DNA of 56,500 bases from an uncultured Pseudomonadales bacterium (GCA_947259995.1 CAMYOK010000008.1:1-56500), one strand, 5' to 3'. Positions 23,422 to 35,190 are shown, counted from the first letter of the stretch. The notes: a model not told the origin generated them from the sequence alone. Made by a program: numbers and translations.

Positions 23422-23720
23422 AGAAATTGCTTATACCGCTTGCCCCAAAATGATTCTCTAGGCTCTATTTTGGCGCAGTGAAACCTTCCTTGCAGCGCAG
23501 CGACTAGCCTTTTATCGCCATTTTTCTGCAACGCTGACGTAATAATTTGTCTGGCATTGTTATTGCATAGTGATGGCTAAGTGCAATCATCCGCACGTAA
23601 AAAATTAGAGCAGGCGTGGTGGATGGGCGTTGAACTGAAATTTGGATCGTTGTTTTATCGCGACAACCGGAAAACTGAAATGAAGGGTACATAATGACAT
23701 TCAACTATAAGGGAAACACA

Positions 23721-26700
23721 ATGAGGAAAAAGATATTAGTTCGAGCTATAGGTGCAATCTGCGCCACCACGCTGCTTAGTACTGAGGTAATGGCCCAGTC
23801 AGACGATATTGAAGAGGTGGTAGTCACCGGCTCACGTATCTCTAGAAACAATGCAACTGAAGCGGCTAGCCCAATTGCCGTTCTCGGCGGCGCCGACATT
23901 CGTACTTCCGGTCAAGCTGACCTGGGCGAACTGCTTCGCGAATCGCCAGCACTAAACAACTCTCTACCGGCCAGCTTCTCCGCTATTAGCAGTGCTGGCA
24001 CAACCGATACCGACGTCGGCCTCGGTCTGCTCAACCTGCGTGGTCTAGGTGCCCAGCGCACCTTGACTCTGGTTAACGGCCGCCGCCACGTGGCGGGTGG
24101 TCAAGGCACCGCTGCTGTAGATGTAAACTCCATTCCTACAGTGATGGTGCAGCGCGTTGAAACCCTAACCGGCGGCGCTTCTGCGGTTTACGGTGCCGAC
24201 GCCGTATCTGGTGTTGTCAACTTCGTGTTGCGGGACGGCGGAGACTTCGACGGTATCGAAGTTACTGCCCAAACTGGCCTGTCCGCCGAAAATGACTCTA
24301 ACGAAAATTATTTTGCCGCCGCGACCGGTTTCGAGTTTTCTGAAGGCCGGGGCGAAGTAGTCATTGCCATTGAAGGGCAAACAAACGATGCCGTTCGCTC
24401 CTACGACCGTGCGTCATTTGCTGGCCCATACACGGGTAATGACATCAATCAGACTGCTCAAATTGCCGCACTTACCGGTACTAATCCGGAAGCAACCCGT
24501 GCCTTCGTGCGCCCCACAACGAACCCGATTTCCTCACCTTATGGGGTATTCAATCTGTCCTCTGCTGACGGCTTCGGTGCAGTACTTGACGCTGCCAACA
24601 ATGCCAAAAACGGCTTACCACAGCAGTATATTCCCGGCACCAGTGTTCCTCTAGTGCAGGTGGTAACAGACCCTGTAAATGGTATCCCACGCCCATATAA
24701 CCCAGGTTACGCGTCCAACGTAAACCAAGCCTACGGTATCGGTGACGGCTTGCAGAACAACAAGGCAGCCATCCTACCGGAGCAGGAACGATTCAACATC
24801 AACCTGAACGGCAGCTTCGAATTCAGCGAATCGCTTACATTCTTTGTTGAGTCAAAGTACGCCCACTCGAACAACGTTGATGACTTAGCCGGCGTGGACT
24901 TCAACGACGCTATCCCAATTCAGTATGACAACCCATATATCTCGCCCGCGCTGCAGGTACAAATTGATGAATTGGCTGCTGCTGGCATCATTCCAGCAAG
25001 CAACCCTAACGACGGCAGCTTCTGGGGCTTTGGGGCAAGCCGCGACAGTAACGACGATATCGTGCTTACCGGCAACGACGTTGACCGTGAAACCATCCGT
25101 TTTGTGGCTGGTATTGAGGGCACGTTGGATTTCGGCAGCGGTGTCGACTATGAATTGTCTTATAACTATGGTGAGACAACTGTTGAGAACCTGAACCTCA
25201 ACAAGCGTATCGAAGACCGCTTCTACGCTGCTCTGGACTCAGTAGTTGATCCTGCAACTGGGGATATCGTCTGTCGCTCTACCCTGGACCCTACTGCCCA
25301 GCCACCGCTGGCCACAAGCATAAGCAGCAGCGGAAGTGTGCGTACACAGACCTATCCGTCGCCTGAGTTCACTTCGACGAATGCCACTGGTAACGGCAAA
25401 TACGTGGAGATTTCTTCGTTCACGCCTGGTGCGGGTAGCCCCTGTGCACCGTTCAACCCATTCGGAGCGAACTCAACCTCGCAGGCCAACGCCGACTTTG
25501 TGTACCCGGACCTGCTCGATATCTCTGAGATAGAACAAAACGTTATCTTCGGTAACATCTCTGGCGACACGGCCGGCATCTTCGAACTGCCTGGCGGCGC
25601 AATCGGTTGGTCTGCTGGTTTGGAATACCGAGAAGAGAAGAGTGGATTCATCGTAAACCAGCTCGACCTCGATCTGGTGACATGGGACGCCTCCAACGGT
25701 AACGCCAACCTGCCGATTCAAGGCGAATTCGACGTGTTCGAATACTTCTTCGAAGGCCAGGCCCCGATCATTGCCGACGTGCCGGGCATCGAACTGTTGG
25801 AACTTACCGGTGCGTACCGTTCTGCCGATTACAGCACCGTGGGTATCAATGATGCTTGGTCAACCGGCCTACGCTACTCGCCAGGTTTCGGTTTGACCAT
25901 TCGTGGCACCTTCGGTGAAGCGGTGCGTGCACCAAACATCACCGAGCTGTACTCACCCCAGCAGCCTGCATCCTACGGATTCCAGAACGATCCATGTTCC
26001 GTCGACAACATCAACAACGGCACTGCGAATCGTGTCAGTAACTGTGCGGCTCTGGGCATTCCGGCTGGCTATGATGTGAACGACTACATCACAGCGGGCA
26101 TTCCGGGTGTGTCAGGTGGTAACCCCGACCTGAGCCCAGAAGAGGCGACAACGTTTACTGCAGGTATCGTCTATGAGCCTACTTTCGTCGACAACCTGAC
26201 CTTTATCGTTGATTACTACTCAATCGAGATCGAGGGTGCGATCGATAGTTTGTCAGCAGTGGCTGTTTCCGAGCTCTGTGTTGACCTACCGTCCATCAAT
26301 AACGATTACTGTTCGCTAATCAATCGTGCTCCTGAAGGTTTCATTACCTATCACCAGTCTGGTCAGGTAAACCTGGCTGCGTTCGAAGTGGAAGGTGTCG
26401 ACTTCGGTGTTGATTATGGCTTCGAGCTAGCGGCTCTAGGTCTGGATAACTGGGGCGGTTTGGACTTCAGCTTGCAAGGCACTCACATGATTCGCTTCGA
26501 TGAGTTCCAGGACCCTCTGGATGCCTCTATCTTCGAAAGCCGCATAGGTGAATTCTCCTTCCCCGAGTGGATTGTTAACGCCCGTGCTAGCTGGACATAC
26601 GGTGATCTAAGACTGAGCTGGGCTGGTCGTTGGGAAGATAGTCAACTTCTGTCTGGTATCTCCAACCAGCAAATCGATGCCAACCCATTGTTCGTCGACC

Positions 26701-26882
26701 CATCACAGACTGGCGATTCTTGGGTGCATGACATCAACTTCAACTACGACGTCAGCGAGAAAATCAATGTCTACGGTGGCCTGAACAACGCCCTAGACGA
26801 AGAACCATACCTGGGCACGCTTTCTCGCCCAGCCGGTCCTCGCGGTCGTTACGGCTTCTTAGCAGTGAACTTCACTATCTAA
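23721..26882 (+). CDS. TonB-dependent outer-membrane receptor
   Basis: A 1,053-residue receptor. Signal peptide (residues 1-26, ending VMA-Q), TonB box region DIEEVVVTGSRI directly after it, plug domain (about 45-165, with LNLRGLGAQRTLTLVNGRR and GGASAVYGADAVSGVVNFV in part), then a long beta-barrel ending in the aromatic-terminated strand GFLAVNFTI. Such large receptors with VVVTGSRI starts import oligosaccharides, siderophores or other large ligands; the substrate cannot be read from the sequence. I prefer ATG 23721, which gives a standard signal peptide behind AAGGGA; ATG 23694 (nine more residues) is possible. Its last 480 bases and its terminator recur at 38080-38642. Confidence 0.92.
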   Translation: MRKKILVRAIGAICATTLLSTEVMAQSDDIEEVVVTGSRISRNNATEAASPIAVLGGADIRTSGQADLGELLRESPALNNSLPASFSAISSAGTTDTDVGLGLLNLRGLGAQRTLTLVNGRRHVAGGQGTAAVDVNSIPTVMVQRVETLTGGASAVYGADAVSGVVNFVLRDGGDFDGIEVTAQTGLSAENDSNENYFAAATGFEFSEGRGEVVIAIEGQTNDAVRSYDRASFAGPYTGNDINQTAQIAALTGTNPEATRAFVRPTTNPISSPYGVFNLSSADGFGAVLDAANNAKNGLPQQYIPGTSVPLVQVVTDPVNGIPRPYNPGYASNVNQAYGIGDGLQNNKAAILPEQERFNINLNGSFEFSESLTFFVESKYAHSNNVDDLAGVDFNDAIPIQYDNPYISPALQVQIDELAAAGIIPASNPNDGSFWGFGASRDSNDDIVLTGNDVDRETIRFVAGIEGTLDFGSGVDYELSYNYGETTVENLNLNKRIEDRFYAALDSVVDPATGDIVCRSTLDPTAQPPLATSISSSGSVRTQTYPSPEFTSTNATGNGKYVEISSFTPGAGSPCAPFNPFGANSTSQANADFVYPDLLDISEIEQNVIFGNISGDTAGIFELPGGAIGWSAGLEYREEKSGFIVNQLDLDLVTWDASNGNANLPIQGEFDVFEYFFEGQAPIIADVPGIELLELTGAYRSADYSTVGINDAWSTGLRYSPGFGLTIRGTFGEAVRAPNITELYSPQQPASYGFQNDPCSVDNINNGTANRVSNCAALGIPAGYDVNDYITAGIPGVSGGNPDLSPEEATTFTAGIVYEPTFVDNLTFIVDYYSIEIEGAIDSLSAVAVSELCVDLPSINNDYCSLINRAPEGFITYHQSGQVNLAAFEVEGVDFGVDYGFELAALGLDNWGGLDFSLQGTHMIRFDEFQDPLDASIFESRIGEFSFPEWIVNARASWTYGDLRLSWAGRWEDSQLLSGISNQQIDANPLFVDPSQTGDSWVHDINFNYDVSEKINVYGGLNNALDEEPYLGTLSRPAGPRGRYGFLAVNFTI

Positions 26883-26900
26883 GTCGATGATGAAGATAGA

Positions 26901-26962
26901 AACTCCGCAGCTTTAGCTGCGGAGTTTGAAAAAAAAGGGCGCTCTTCGGAGCGCCCTTTTTT
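26901..26962. terminator. Double terminator between receptor and hybrid kinase genes
   Basis: Two consecutive hairpins: AACTCCGCAG/CTGCGGAGTT (26901-26926), then AAAAAAGGGCGCTC-TTCG-GAGCGCCCTTTTTT (26931-26962). The second has A- and T-runs on both sides and works in both directions, serving the convergent receptor and kinase genes. Confidence 0.93.
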
Positions 26963-26980
26963 GTTGCACTGTCTTGCCCT

Positions 26981-29900
26981 TTAGGCAACATCTGACTCAT
27001 ACAAACTCGCATGAATATGATCAATCGCCTCTTGCAGGGCCGGCAGTAGCTTACCCATGCAGCGCTGCACACCCACATGATTTTCTGAGCGACCGGCATT
27101 CTCCAATTCTGCGCATAAATCCCCGACAGCCACCGCACCAACCGTGCGAGATGACCCCTTTAATCGGTGCGCAAGACCACTAATCTTCGTGAATTTCTTC
27201 TCTTCACCCGCTTGTAAAAGCTCATCACGAATTTGTGGGACCGCCGCAAGGTAATCTGCCAATATTTCATGAGTCATTGCCTCATCGTCACCAAGAATCC
27301 GCCTTAGAATAGACAGGTCGATATCCTTTGCTTTAGGCTCTTTGACACTGCGCGCACTTGGATTTATATCAGACGCTGTTGAGGCTGGCATCCATTTGCG
27401 CAGCGCATCACCTAGCACTTCCAGTTGCAATGGCTTTGTTAGATACGCATCCACTCCCTGCTGCTGCGCTTTCTCCGCCTCACCAGTCAGTGCATTCGCA
27501 GTCAACATCAAGATAGGTACCCGCTGCCCGTCTTGTTCGCTCGCACGAATTTTTTGAGTTAGCGCAAAGCCATCCATTTTCGGCATATGCAGGTCTGTTA
27601 GAACGCAGGCGTAGCTCCCTGACTGCCACATGCGCAATGCCTCTTCGCCATCTGCGGCTACTTCGGCAGCAAACCCAAGCATACTTAACTGCAGCAATAT
27701 TACTTTCTGGTTGGTCTTGTCATCCTCTGCAACTAAGATCAAGTTTTCACTCGCGCGTGCATCAGCAATAGACGGAGCGGCCGAATAATTAGAGATTGAG
27801 GTTGACGGTGATTCCTCACTCTGTTGTGGGCTCACCTTGCCAGCCGCTATGGCAACTGCCTCCAAAAGCTCTAGCCGCAAACTGAAGTTGCCATCTAATC
27901 GAGTCAATCCCGGGCGAACAAATTGGGGCTTGCATTGCATACCACGATTTATCAAAAGAAAATTAACATCATCATATTCTGCCACTAGCGCTTCCAGCTC
28001 TTGTTTACTCGGATCGTTCAAACCGGTTGTATTAACAATAGTGACCATTGCTCCGAAGTCTTCCGTGCGGCACTGTTGCACTGCACTCTCAAGGCTGCCT
28101 TGCCGTGTCACAGTCGTGCCGGCGAGCTCTAGGTACGCAGCTAACTCATCAGCAATACCGACCTCACTATCAACCAAGAGACAATTGACCCCACGCAAAT
28201 CGGGCATCTCATCGTTCGCACTGCAATCTACAGCCTCCAGAGGAAGCTCTACCGTAAACGTTGAGCCCTGATTCAGCTCGCTAACAACAGTAATATCGCC
28301 CCCCATCAGCTCGACTAAACGTTTACTAATGGCCAAACCGAGCCCTGTTCCACCAAACACTCGCGTTGTGGAGGTTTCTGCTTGATTAAATGAGGTGAAC
28401 AACTTGGGCACTTGATCCTGTGCTATTCCAATCCCATTATCGACCACCTTAATCAACAATGCGCTAGCGGATGACTCAGAGCGTTCAACCAATATCCTCA
28501 CAGCTCCTGATACCAGGGCCCTACCGCTGGAGAATTTAATAGCATTACCCACAAGATTCGTCACCACTTGACGAAGACGGGTCTGGTCACCCCAAACAAA
28601 CCTAGGAAGCCTTGGGTCTACACATAAGTCCAAGGTGACGCCTTTTTTGTGTGCGATTGTTGAGAGCGAATCACCCACACTCTCAACTAAGGAATGCAGA
28701 TCTAAACTGCGACGCTCCAATGCCATCGCATTCGCTTCAATCTTGGAGAAATCCAAAATATCATCAATAATTTCCAACAAGGAGAATGCTGAGTCTTTAA
28801 TCGTGCGCACTGCGCCCACGTGTCGTTCATCCAATTCGCTGTGCGACATGACATCTACCATCCCGACAATGCCGTTCATTGGTGTGCGTATTTCATGACT
28901 CATTACAGCGAGGAAGGCACTCTTCGCCCGCGATGCGGCCTCGGCCTCGGCCTTTGCTTGCAGAAGCTTTTCATTCGCTAAGGTCAGCTCTAGCGTCCGC
29001 TTGGCAACACGCTCAGCCAGTGTCGCACGCTCGTTCTCAATCTTAGCATTGGCCACTTCTAGTTCATGGGTTGATCGCTCAAGTGCACGCGCTGAGCGAT
29101 TTCGCTCCGTCACATCATGCATCACCACTACCGCACCCTGCTTTTCGCCCTTGTCGTCGAACAAAGGCCCGCCACTGGCTAACACGTAGCGAGCCTCAGC
29201 GTCGCGTCTAATGATGCTCATCTCTGCGCTGCGCACCACTTCGCCATCGAATGCTCGCACAAGAGGGATTTCGTCGGTCAACATCGCCGTTGTCCCATCG
29301 GCATGGAACAGATTGTAATGATCACCCCATTGTTCAGCAGGGATACTACGAGGGTCCGTACCGTGCCAATCCCGCGCAGCTTTATTGAACATGATGAGCT
29401 GCCCCTCTTTATCGCAGGCTACCACGCCCTCGGAAAGGTTCTCCAGCAGCAAGCTCGTAAGCTTTTGCTGCTGACCAAGTGCCTCAGACGCTTTGATCCG
29501 ATCGCTGATATCGTTGGCCAAAACAATGCGAGAATGGCTAGAAGAATCTTTCAACTCGTGCGAGGAGATATCCACATGGATAATGGATCCGTCTTTTCGT
29601 TTATGCAGCACATTGTCCAAGCGAGAATATTCATGGGCTTCGCGCTTATCCATATGTGCTTTTATTGATTCTTGCTCTGACTCAGGGCGTAAGTCCATGA
29701 TCGTCATCGTCAGAAACTCGCTTTCGGAGTATCCGTAATGCTCAATAGCAGCCTTGTTGACTGAAGATATTTCCAAAGTGTTGGTATTGAATGCCCACAT
29801 TGGGATCGGATTACTTTCAAACATATTACGGTAGAGCTTTTCACTTTCGATGAGGGCTTGTTCGACTTCTCGATGCTCATGAATATCTTCGACTAATATC

Positions 29901-32677
29901 ACCCAATACTGCAGGGCACCGGCCTCATCATACACAGCCGAACCGGACAGACGCAGCCAACGAACTCGCTGTGTTTTATCCACGCAACGAAGCTCTTTTT
30001 TAAAGGTGCTCGCACCGTCTTCACACCCCTTCAAAGCAAACTGATGAAAGTTCGACAGGTCCTCTGGGTGTAGAAGATTCTCGACACTCAGCTCAAGCAT
30101 TTCGGCATGCTCATAGCCAGTGATGTGCGTCAATTGCGGATTGCACCTAATGATATCCCCATTAGGCTTAACGTGTATGATACCCACGGCCGCGTTATCC
30201 ACTGTCGCACGCAGCTGTTTTTCACTTTCCTTTAACTCTGAGGCCCGCGACGATATCTCATCCTCTAAGCTTTCGTTCAACTGCTCGAGCGCGTACTGGG
30301 ATTCTCGCTCAGCCGTAATATCCCTTGAGACTGCAAGTAGTCGCTTTGGCCGACCATCGGCACCAAGGATTGGCGTAACCACAACATCCCACCATTTATT
30401 ACTACCATCCATGCTTGGCGCATACCCTTGGAAACGCCCAATACGCTTTGCGTTGGCATCGGCTAGGGCCGTGTTCACAGAACGTTGGTCTTGCTCCCTG
30501 ACCCAGAAGTCATTCCAAGAAGTGTGGATAATTGCGTCGATACTAGGAACACACAACATCTCGATGCCACGATCGGTAATATCAAGAATTCGCCCCTGCA
30601 AATCCAGTATCTGAATGCAATCTTGGCTGCTAGCAATGATGCTTTTGCTATACTCTTCACTTTCCCTTAGCGCTAGGGTCATCGCTTTGCGCTGTGTAAT
30701 GTCCTGCGTTGTCCCTAAAACTGAAACTATATTCCCCTGCCCATCATACTGAGCGTTAAACCGCAGCATCACATGTCGGATATTGCCTTTACTAGTCACC
30801 AGGCGCCCTTCACACTCTTTACTTAACTCCGAATTCGCCTGCCATTTTTGTGCGATGAGTTCACGTAGCGTTTTGAGGTCGTCGGGGTGAAGGAATCTTT
30901 GCATCCATTGGCTCAGAGTAATTTCATACCCACCTTGTTCTGCTGCGCTGGTTTCGAGGAATACATAGCTTCGATCATCCATCGTGATCAAGCGGCTCTG
31001 CATATCCATAGTCCAATTGTAGACGTTGGCAATGTCTAAAGCCTGCCGCAACTTGCTACTCTTTTCTCTTAGCTCTCTGGTGCGCTCAACCACTTGGTTT
31101 CGGATAACGCGATTGCGCGTAATACCATTTAACAAAATCAAGGAATAAAGCATGACACCCAGCACTACAGCAATTCGAAAACCAATAGACTTAGCACTCC
31201 TATTGGCCGACCAGAAACCGCGCTGAGTATGGGTCGACCAGGCGAAAGAAAGACCTCGAAACTCTATCGTTCCAGAATCTATCAGTATTTGATTGTCGTC
31301 CTCGGCGGAATCACCGAATAGACGCAAGGTATCCCCCCCCGAGGTGGTAACGACAAGAGAATACATCAGGTCAGTATTCTGCTCGCCAGATTCCAAATCG
31401 CGAGCGAGGGATGCAGGATTCAATATTCCAACAATGACTCCGCGCAAGTCCTCTCGACGACCAACAGCGTCGCCAGAGGAAACATCAACATTCGGCTTAT
31501 ACACTGGTTCGTAGTAAATAAGATAAGGCTCATCTATTGTTGGGACTGCTATCGAGCCACTGAACATGCCTTGATCAGGCGAGTTGTCATTCCCGCGGTA
31601 CTGTTCATTATTCGCAAGTAGCGAAAGATCAAACCCGATAAAACGGCTGCCGAAAACCGGGTTGGATACATACACCATTGGAAAGTAATCGTTACTGCGC
31701 GCTGCAGGGACTAGCTCTCCCTGCTCGTTAAGAGTGATGATGTTTAATTGATTTGTGGACTCAAAACCTGGCACTACCGGGCTGTCATTCAATTGCGAGT
31801 CAGTCACCCGAGGAAACCACGCGATCGCCTCCAAGCCAGTGACATCAAATCTAGAGACATAACGCTCAAGCTCTTCAGCGCTTAGTTCATCTTCAGAAGA
31901 GATAAAATACTCGGTGGATTGCACGGTCCTTGCCGTGTTAGTCAAGCGTTCAGAAAAAAGCTCGAGCGCCAATTGTGAGCGCACTATTAAGGGCACCGTT
32001 GCCGCGTTTTTTTCGTCGGCATTGAACCAAAGCATACTAATGGCCACCACTGCCGTTACCAGCAAAGTGGAGGGCAATAGAATATAGTATTTGATGTCTT
32101 TGAATTTATTTTTAGCAGCAGCCATTAAAAGCACAATCGGTGCTATCAAGTAGATTGGCGTGCTATCTGCAACCCACCACGAGAACCATGCAGCTGGAGC
32201 ACTAGCGAAGTCAATCTCACCCAACAGAAGCATTGAGCCGACTCCAAACGTCGGAGAGATCGCACAACATAACAAGATGCCAACCACATAGACTTTCGCA
32301 ATGGCGCGCATATCGCCTTCTAGCGTCGCAGACAAATGCTTACTGATATAGGCAGCGCCTACAACAGCTTGAATAGTGGCACCAATTGTTTCTAGAAAAG
32401 ACGCGCCTACCTCGCTAGGCAACGCCACAAGCCCCGAAAGCATTAGAAGCTTCAGCAAAAGATCCCCAAGCACAATACATGGCCACAGCTTCAAGCCACC
32501 GATTAGCAACCCGCTTATAGCAATCGCTGCTGCAGGCCACAGCACCGACACCCCATCGGGCCGATAGAGAAAAAGATTGCCTAGCCACACACCCGCTATA
32601 TACGCGGCCGTGAACAAAAATACTGCATGCCATGTTTGCTTAGTCATTGCGAAGTTTGCTGCTTTATCCATGCCCAT
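26981..32677 (-). CDS. MASE1-CHASE-multi-PAS hybrid histidine kinase with REC and Hpt domains
   Basis: A 1,898-residue membrane sensor kinase. In order: a MASE1-type multi-helix membrane sensor (about 12-220), a periplasmic CHASE-like domain (about 230-430), a membrane helix (about 495-515), five PAS domains with PAC-like segments (about 550-1185), a short coiled coil, HisKA with His1261 ([11 protein letters not shown]), a HATPase domain with VDNGIGI and GGTGLGLAI, a degenerate receiver ([11 protein letters not shown]), a true receiver with Asp1695 ([11 protein letters not shown]) and an Hpt domain with His1837 (AHRLKGSSR). All phosphorelay residues are present. It starts two bases after the REC-EAL gene stop, so the two are coupled. 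The input signal is unknown; REC-EAL is a likely output. Confidence 0.9.
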   Translation of the reverse strand: MGMDKAANFAMTKQTWHAVFLFTAAYIAGVWLGNLFLYRPDGVSVLWPAAAIAISGLLIGGLKLWPCIVLGDLLLKLLMLSGLVALPSEVGASFLETIGATIQAVVGAAYISKHLSATLEGDMRAIAKVYVVGILLCCAISPTFGVGSMLLLGEIDFASAPAAWFSWWVADSTPIYLIAPIVLLMAAAKNKFKDIKYYILLPSTLLVTAVVAISMLWFNADEKNAATVPLIVRSQLALELFSERLTNTARTVQSTEYFISSEDELSAEELERYVSRFDVTGLEAIAWFPRVTDSQLNDSPVVPGFESTNQLNIITLNEQGELVPAARSNDYFPMVYVSNPVFGSRFIGFDLSLLANNEQYRGNDNSPDQGMFSGSIAVPTIDEPYLIYYEPVYKPNVDVSSGDAVGRREDLRGVIVGILNPASLARDLESGEQNTDLMYSLVVTTSGGDTLRLFGDSAEDDNQILIDSGTIEFRGLSFAWSTHTQRGFWSANRSAKSIGFRIAVVLGVMLYSLILLNGITRNRVIRNQVVERTRELREKSSKLRQALDIANVYNWTMDMQSRLITMDDRSYVFLETSAAEQGGYEITLSQWMQRFLHPDDLKTLRELIAQKWQANSELSKECEGRLVTSKGNIRHVMLRFNAQYDGQGNIVSVLGTTQDITQRKAMTLALRESEEYSKSIIASSQDCIQILDLQGRILDITDRGIEMLCVPSIDAIIHTSWNDFWVREQDQRSVNTALADANAKRIGRFQGYAPSMDGSNKWWDVVVTPILGADGRPKRLLAVSRDITAERESQYALEQLNESLEDEISSRASELKESEKQLRATVDNAAVGIIHVKPNGDIIRCNPQLTHITGYEHAEMLELSVENLLHPEDLSNFHQFALKGCEDGASTFKKELRCVDKTQRVRWLRLSGSAVYDEAGALQYWVILVEDIHEHREVEQALIESEKLYRNMFESNPIPMWAFNTNTLEISSVNKAAIEHYGYSESEFLTMTIMDLRPESEQESIKAHMDKREAHEYSRLDNVLHKRKDGSIIHVDISSHELKDSSSHSRIVLANDISDRIKASEALGQQQKLTSLLLENLSEGVVACDKEGQLIMFNKAARDWHGTDPRSIPAEQWGDHYNLFHADGTTAMLTDEIPLVRAFDGEVVRSAEMSIIRRDAEARYVLASGGPLFDDKGEKQGAVVVMHDVTERNRSARALERSTHELEVANAKIENERATLAERVAKRTLELTLANEKLLQAKAEAEAASRAKSAFLAVMSHEIRTPMNGIVGMVDVMSHSELDERHVGAVRTIKDSAFSLLEIIDDILDFSKIEANAMALERRSLDLHSLVESVGDSLSTIAHKKGVTLDLCVDPRLPRFVWGDQTRLRQVVTNLVGNAIKFSSGRALVSGAVRILVERSESSASALLIKVVDNGIGIAQDQVPKLFTSFNQAETSTTRVFGGTGLGLAISKRLVELMGGDITVVSELNQGSTFTVELPLEAVDCSANDEMPDLRGVNCLLVDSEVGIADELAAYLELAGTTVTRQGSLESAVQQCRTEDFGAMVTIVNTTGLNDPSKQELEALVAEYDDVNFLLINRGMQCKPQFVRPGLTRLDGNFSLRLELLEAVAIAAGKVSPQQSEESPSTSISNYSAAPSIADARASENLILVAEDDKTNQKVILLQLSMLGFAAEVAADGEEALRMWQSGSYACVLTDLHMPKMDGFALTQKIRASEQDGQRVPILMLTANALTGEAEKAQQQGVDAYLTKPLQLEVLGDALRKWMPASTASDINPSARSVKEPKAKDIDLSILRRILGDDEAMTHEILADYLAAVPQIRDELLQAGEEKKFTKISGLAHRLKGSSRTVGAVAVGDLCAELENAGRSENHVGVQRCMGKLLPALQEAIDHIHASLYESDVA

Positions 32678-32679
32678 TA

Positions 32680-33909
32680 CTAATTTCTCTCGTCACGACA
32701 AAAGTTAATAAAATCACTTAGCGCTAAGGGTTTCGCTATGAAGTATCCCTGTGCTAAATCGCAGCCTGCCTCTTGCAAGGCATTGAGCTCATCGATGCTT
32801 TCGACGCCTTCGGCCACTGATTTGATCCCTACTCGCTTGGCAATATCAATGCTGGAATCGACAATTGCGCGCGCCTCGCGGGTTTCAAATATCGCCGCAA
32901 CAAAGCCGCGATCAATCTTAAGCTCCGTAAATGCCACACGAGAGAGGTGTTGCATGCTGGCGAAGCCAGTACCGAAATCATCAATAGACAATCCGAAGCC
33001 GCGCATACGTAATCTTGCCAATGTCTCCAGCGCTCGCGCCATGTCGGTCATCGCTGCCGTCTCTGTTATTTCTAAGGTTATCTGCTTAGGGCTTAACTTT
33101 GACTCACATACAGTGTGGTAGATTTTCTCCCCTAGCTGTCTGTCGGCTAGCGAAGTAATAGACAGATTCACAGACACATCAATCGCAAACCCTGCCTGCT
33201 GCCAGGCACTGCAGTCCCGTGCCGCTTGACGAATCATGGCAAATGTTAATGACTCAATCTCACCGGCGCTCTCTAATTTATCGATAAACGCATACGGAGC
33301 AATCACGCCATAAACCGGATGCACCCACCGCGCTAGCGCCTCAGCACTCGTCACTTTGCCTGTACTCAGATCAAGTTTAGGCTGATAGAAAGGCACAAAC
33401 TGTTGGGATCTAATGCCCTCTAGGATTTCATCAAGAGTGAATTCGGGAATGGCGCACTGAGAGATGTGAATGGGCGTGTCTCGCTTAAGCAGCACTTTTT
33501 CTAGTACGCGCCCTATCCCATCTCGACTGATTGGCTTTTGCAATACATCGATTGGCGTTACTCCGTAAGCCATGCACATCGTTTGCACAGAGTTCAAGAA
33601 GCTCGCGTCCCAGCCACTAGAGATTGCGACCGGCACCTTACAATTGTGTTCGCTTAGGATGCGGATCAACTCCATTCCATCCATATTAGGCATATCAAGA
33701 TCGCTTAGAATTAGATCGAAATTTTCTTGTTGCGAACGCACAATTTGCACGGCTTCGATGCCATCGCAGGCGTGTTTGATATTTTGCACACCGTAGTGCT
33801 TTAGTTGGTGCGTAATCAATTTACGTTGAAACTCGTCATCGTCGACTACTAGCACAGATAAACTCATTACTGGCTGTTTCATTGACTCAAATTGTGCGTT
33901 TGCTAACAT
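32680..33909 (-). CDS. Response regulator with EAL domain (cyclic-di-GMP phosphodiesterase)
   Basis: A 409-residue protein: receiver (about residues 15-135, with LVVDDDE and LSDLDMPNMDG) followed by an EAL domain (about 165-405). The catalytic signatures are intact: EALARW, NLS, LEITE, IDDFGTG, LKIDR, VAEGVES and AQGYF, so hydrolysis of cyclic di-GMP is expected. I use ATG 33909, which has GAGGG upstream; a longer reading to 34014 would cross the intergenic gap after the degenerate receiver. It is the middle gene of a three-gene operon (degenerate receiver, REC-EAL, hybrid kinase). Confidence 0.9.
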   Translation of the reverse strand: MLANAQFESMKQPVMSLSVLVVDDDEFQRKLITHQLKHYGVQNIKHACDGIEAVQIVRSQQENFDLILSDLDMPNMDGMELIRILSEHNCKVPVAISSGWDASFLNSVQTMCMAYGVTPIDVLQKPISRDGIGRVLEKVLLKRDTPIHISQCAIPEFTLDEILEGIRSQQFVPFYQPKLDLSTGKVTSAEALARWVHPVYGVIAPYAFIDKLESAGEIESLTFAMIRQAARDCSAWQQAGFAIDVSVNLSITSLADRQLGEKIYHTVCESKLSPKQITLEITETAAMTDMARALETLARLRMRGFGLSIDDFGTGFASMQHLSRVAFTELKIDRGFVAAIFETREARAIVDSSIDIAKRVGIKSVAEGVESIDELNALQEAGCDLAQGYFIAKPLALSDFINFCRDERN

Positions 33910-33937
33910 GCCGCAACCCTCTAGATATTTTGTTTTT

Positions 33938-34339
33938 TTACAGTTCACATGCAACACTTTGCGCACTTTTAACTTGTGCATTGTGCGCCAACAGACCGAC
34001 TTGCTTGACCACATCAGACCACTGCGAGCTCTTTAGCAACACTGAGCTTGCTCCGGCCTCTATACAATGGCTCGCCAAAGACTCGTTGCTATCATCCATC
34101 ATTACTATCACCTCGCTCTGGGCCTGGATTTTGTTTATTTGATACAACGCTTGCAGCGCACTTCCCCCTGCGATAAACACCTCGGTCACAACGACGTCAG
34201 GGCATTCACTTCGCCAGGTCTCCAGCAATTGCTGGTAGTTACTTGCCGAGCTTAGCGACTGTACACCAGGCACTGACGCAAGCAATTTCATAAATCTGCT
34301 GCGCAGGATTGTTGAGCTTTCTGCTACCAGTACCTTCAT
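33938..34339 (-). CDS. Degenerate receiver-domain protein (Glu at the phosphorylation site)
   Basis: A 133-residue stand-alone receiver fold (MKVLVAESS ... PDVVVTEVF ... VLLKSS). The phosphoacceptor Asp of normal receivers is Glu53 here and the first acidic pair is Glu-Ser, while the conserved Lys103 remains. It may therefore behave as constitutively 'on' or act only as a docking protein. A GGAG site precedes ATG 34339. It leads the operon with the REC-EAL gene 28 bases on. A palindrome lies about 110 bases upstream (34450-34472). Fold confident; role inferred. Confidence 0.8.
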   Translation of the reverse strand: MKVLVAESSTILRSRFMKLLASVPGVQSLSSASNYQQLLETWRSECPDVVVTEVFIAGGSALQALYQINKIQAQSEVIVMMDDSNESLASHCIEAGASSVLLKSSQWSDVVKQVGLLAHNAQVKSAQSVACEL

Positions 34340-34449
34340 TTAAAGCGCTCCGAAGAAAATTTGTTTTTCAATGACGCTCACAATAGCGCTCAGAAGCAAG
34401 TGACACATCACGTGAAACACTTAGCTGACGTCACAAAATCGCTTGATTG

Positions 34450-34472
34450 CTTGTCACTAAAATCGTGACAAG
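34450..34472. promoter_or_regulatory. Inverted repeat upstream of the degenerate receiver operon, candidate operator
   Basis: CTTGTCAC (34450-34457), 7-base spacer, GTGACAAG (34465-34472): a perfect dyad in the 221-base gap between the LuxR-type regulator gene and the receiver/EAL/kinase operon. Further GTGAC/GTCAC half-sites lie nearby at about 34401 and 34430. It could be the target of the adjacent LuxR-type regulator. Confidence 0.5.
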
Positions 34473-34560
34473 GCACATGACAACAAGAGAGATTTAGCCG
34501 CCTTGCAGGGGGAGGCTATGGCGATTGAATGCCGAGGGAAGGAGGTGCTTTAGGAGAGAT

Positions 34561-35190
34561 TCACACCAGATGATGCTCAATAGCATAGCGTGTGATATCG
34601 ACATCGGATCTGACATTCAGCTTTTCGAGGATACGACGACGATATGTTGCGATTGTATTGACGCTCAATGAGAGCTCTTCAGAGATTTCTCTTGTGCGCT
34701 TGCCGGTGGCGATCAACTGCACCACCATCAGCTCTCTATCAGACAAGGCGTCATGGGCTAATTCATGATCAGCCATACCAATGGTGCCAGCTAATTGCTC
34801 TGCCACCTCGGCGCTTACGTATTTTTTACCTGATGCGACTTTGCGCACCGCGCTGACAATCTCTTTGACGGCACTTTGTTTTGACACAAAACCAGCAGCA
34901 CCGGCCTTAAACACGCGAAGCGCCACATCGCGCACCGGCACCATGCTCAATACCAAAATAGGCATGGCGGGATTGATTTGCTTAAGCCGCACCACGAGGT
35001 CTAAACCACTGCGACCGGGCATATTAAAATCAATTATCGCAACGTCGATAGCATTGGCTCGGCACTGAGTCACCGCTTCGGTTGCATCTTGAGCCATTGC
35101 CACTAACTCCATATCCGACTCACGACTGAACACTTTGCGTAAGCCTTCTCGAATGAGCTCATGGTCATCGGCTATCATGAGCTTAATCAT
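34561..35190 (-). CDS. NarL/FixJ-type response regulator
   Basis: A 209-residue regulator: receiver with acid pocket ADD (7-9), Asp54 (IIDFNMPG) and the conserved Lys (FVSKQS), then a LuxR-type helix-turn-helix (ALSDRELMVVQLIATGKR ... VNTIATYRRRILEKL). It overlaps the upstream sensor kinase gene by eight bases, so the two make a cognate pair. DNA targets are unknown; the palindrome at 34450-34472 is the nearest candidate. Confidence 0.93.
   Translation of the reverse strand: MIKLMIADDHELIREGLRKVFSRESDMELVAMAQDATEAVTQCRANAIDVAIIDFNMPGRSGLDLVVRLKQINPAMPILVLSMVPVRDVALRVFKAGAAGFVSKQSAVKEIVSAVRKVASGKKYVSAEVAEQLAGTIGMADHELAHDALSDRELMVVQLIATGKRTREISEELSLSVNTIATYRRRILEKLNVRSDVDITRYAIEHHLV

Noticed and set aside
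23504..23704. 66-codon minus-strand frame before the receptor gene
   Set aside because: No domain, no ribosome site, and it covers the region where the receptor promoter must lie.
27837..28271. 144-codon open frame on the plus strand opposite the hybrid kinase
   Set aside because: Ser/Arg-rich shadow of the kinase coding frame with no ribosome site or domain. The same holds for the other plus-strand frames between 27300 and 36900.
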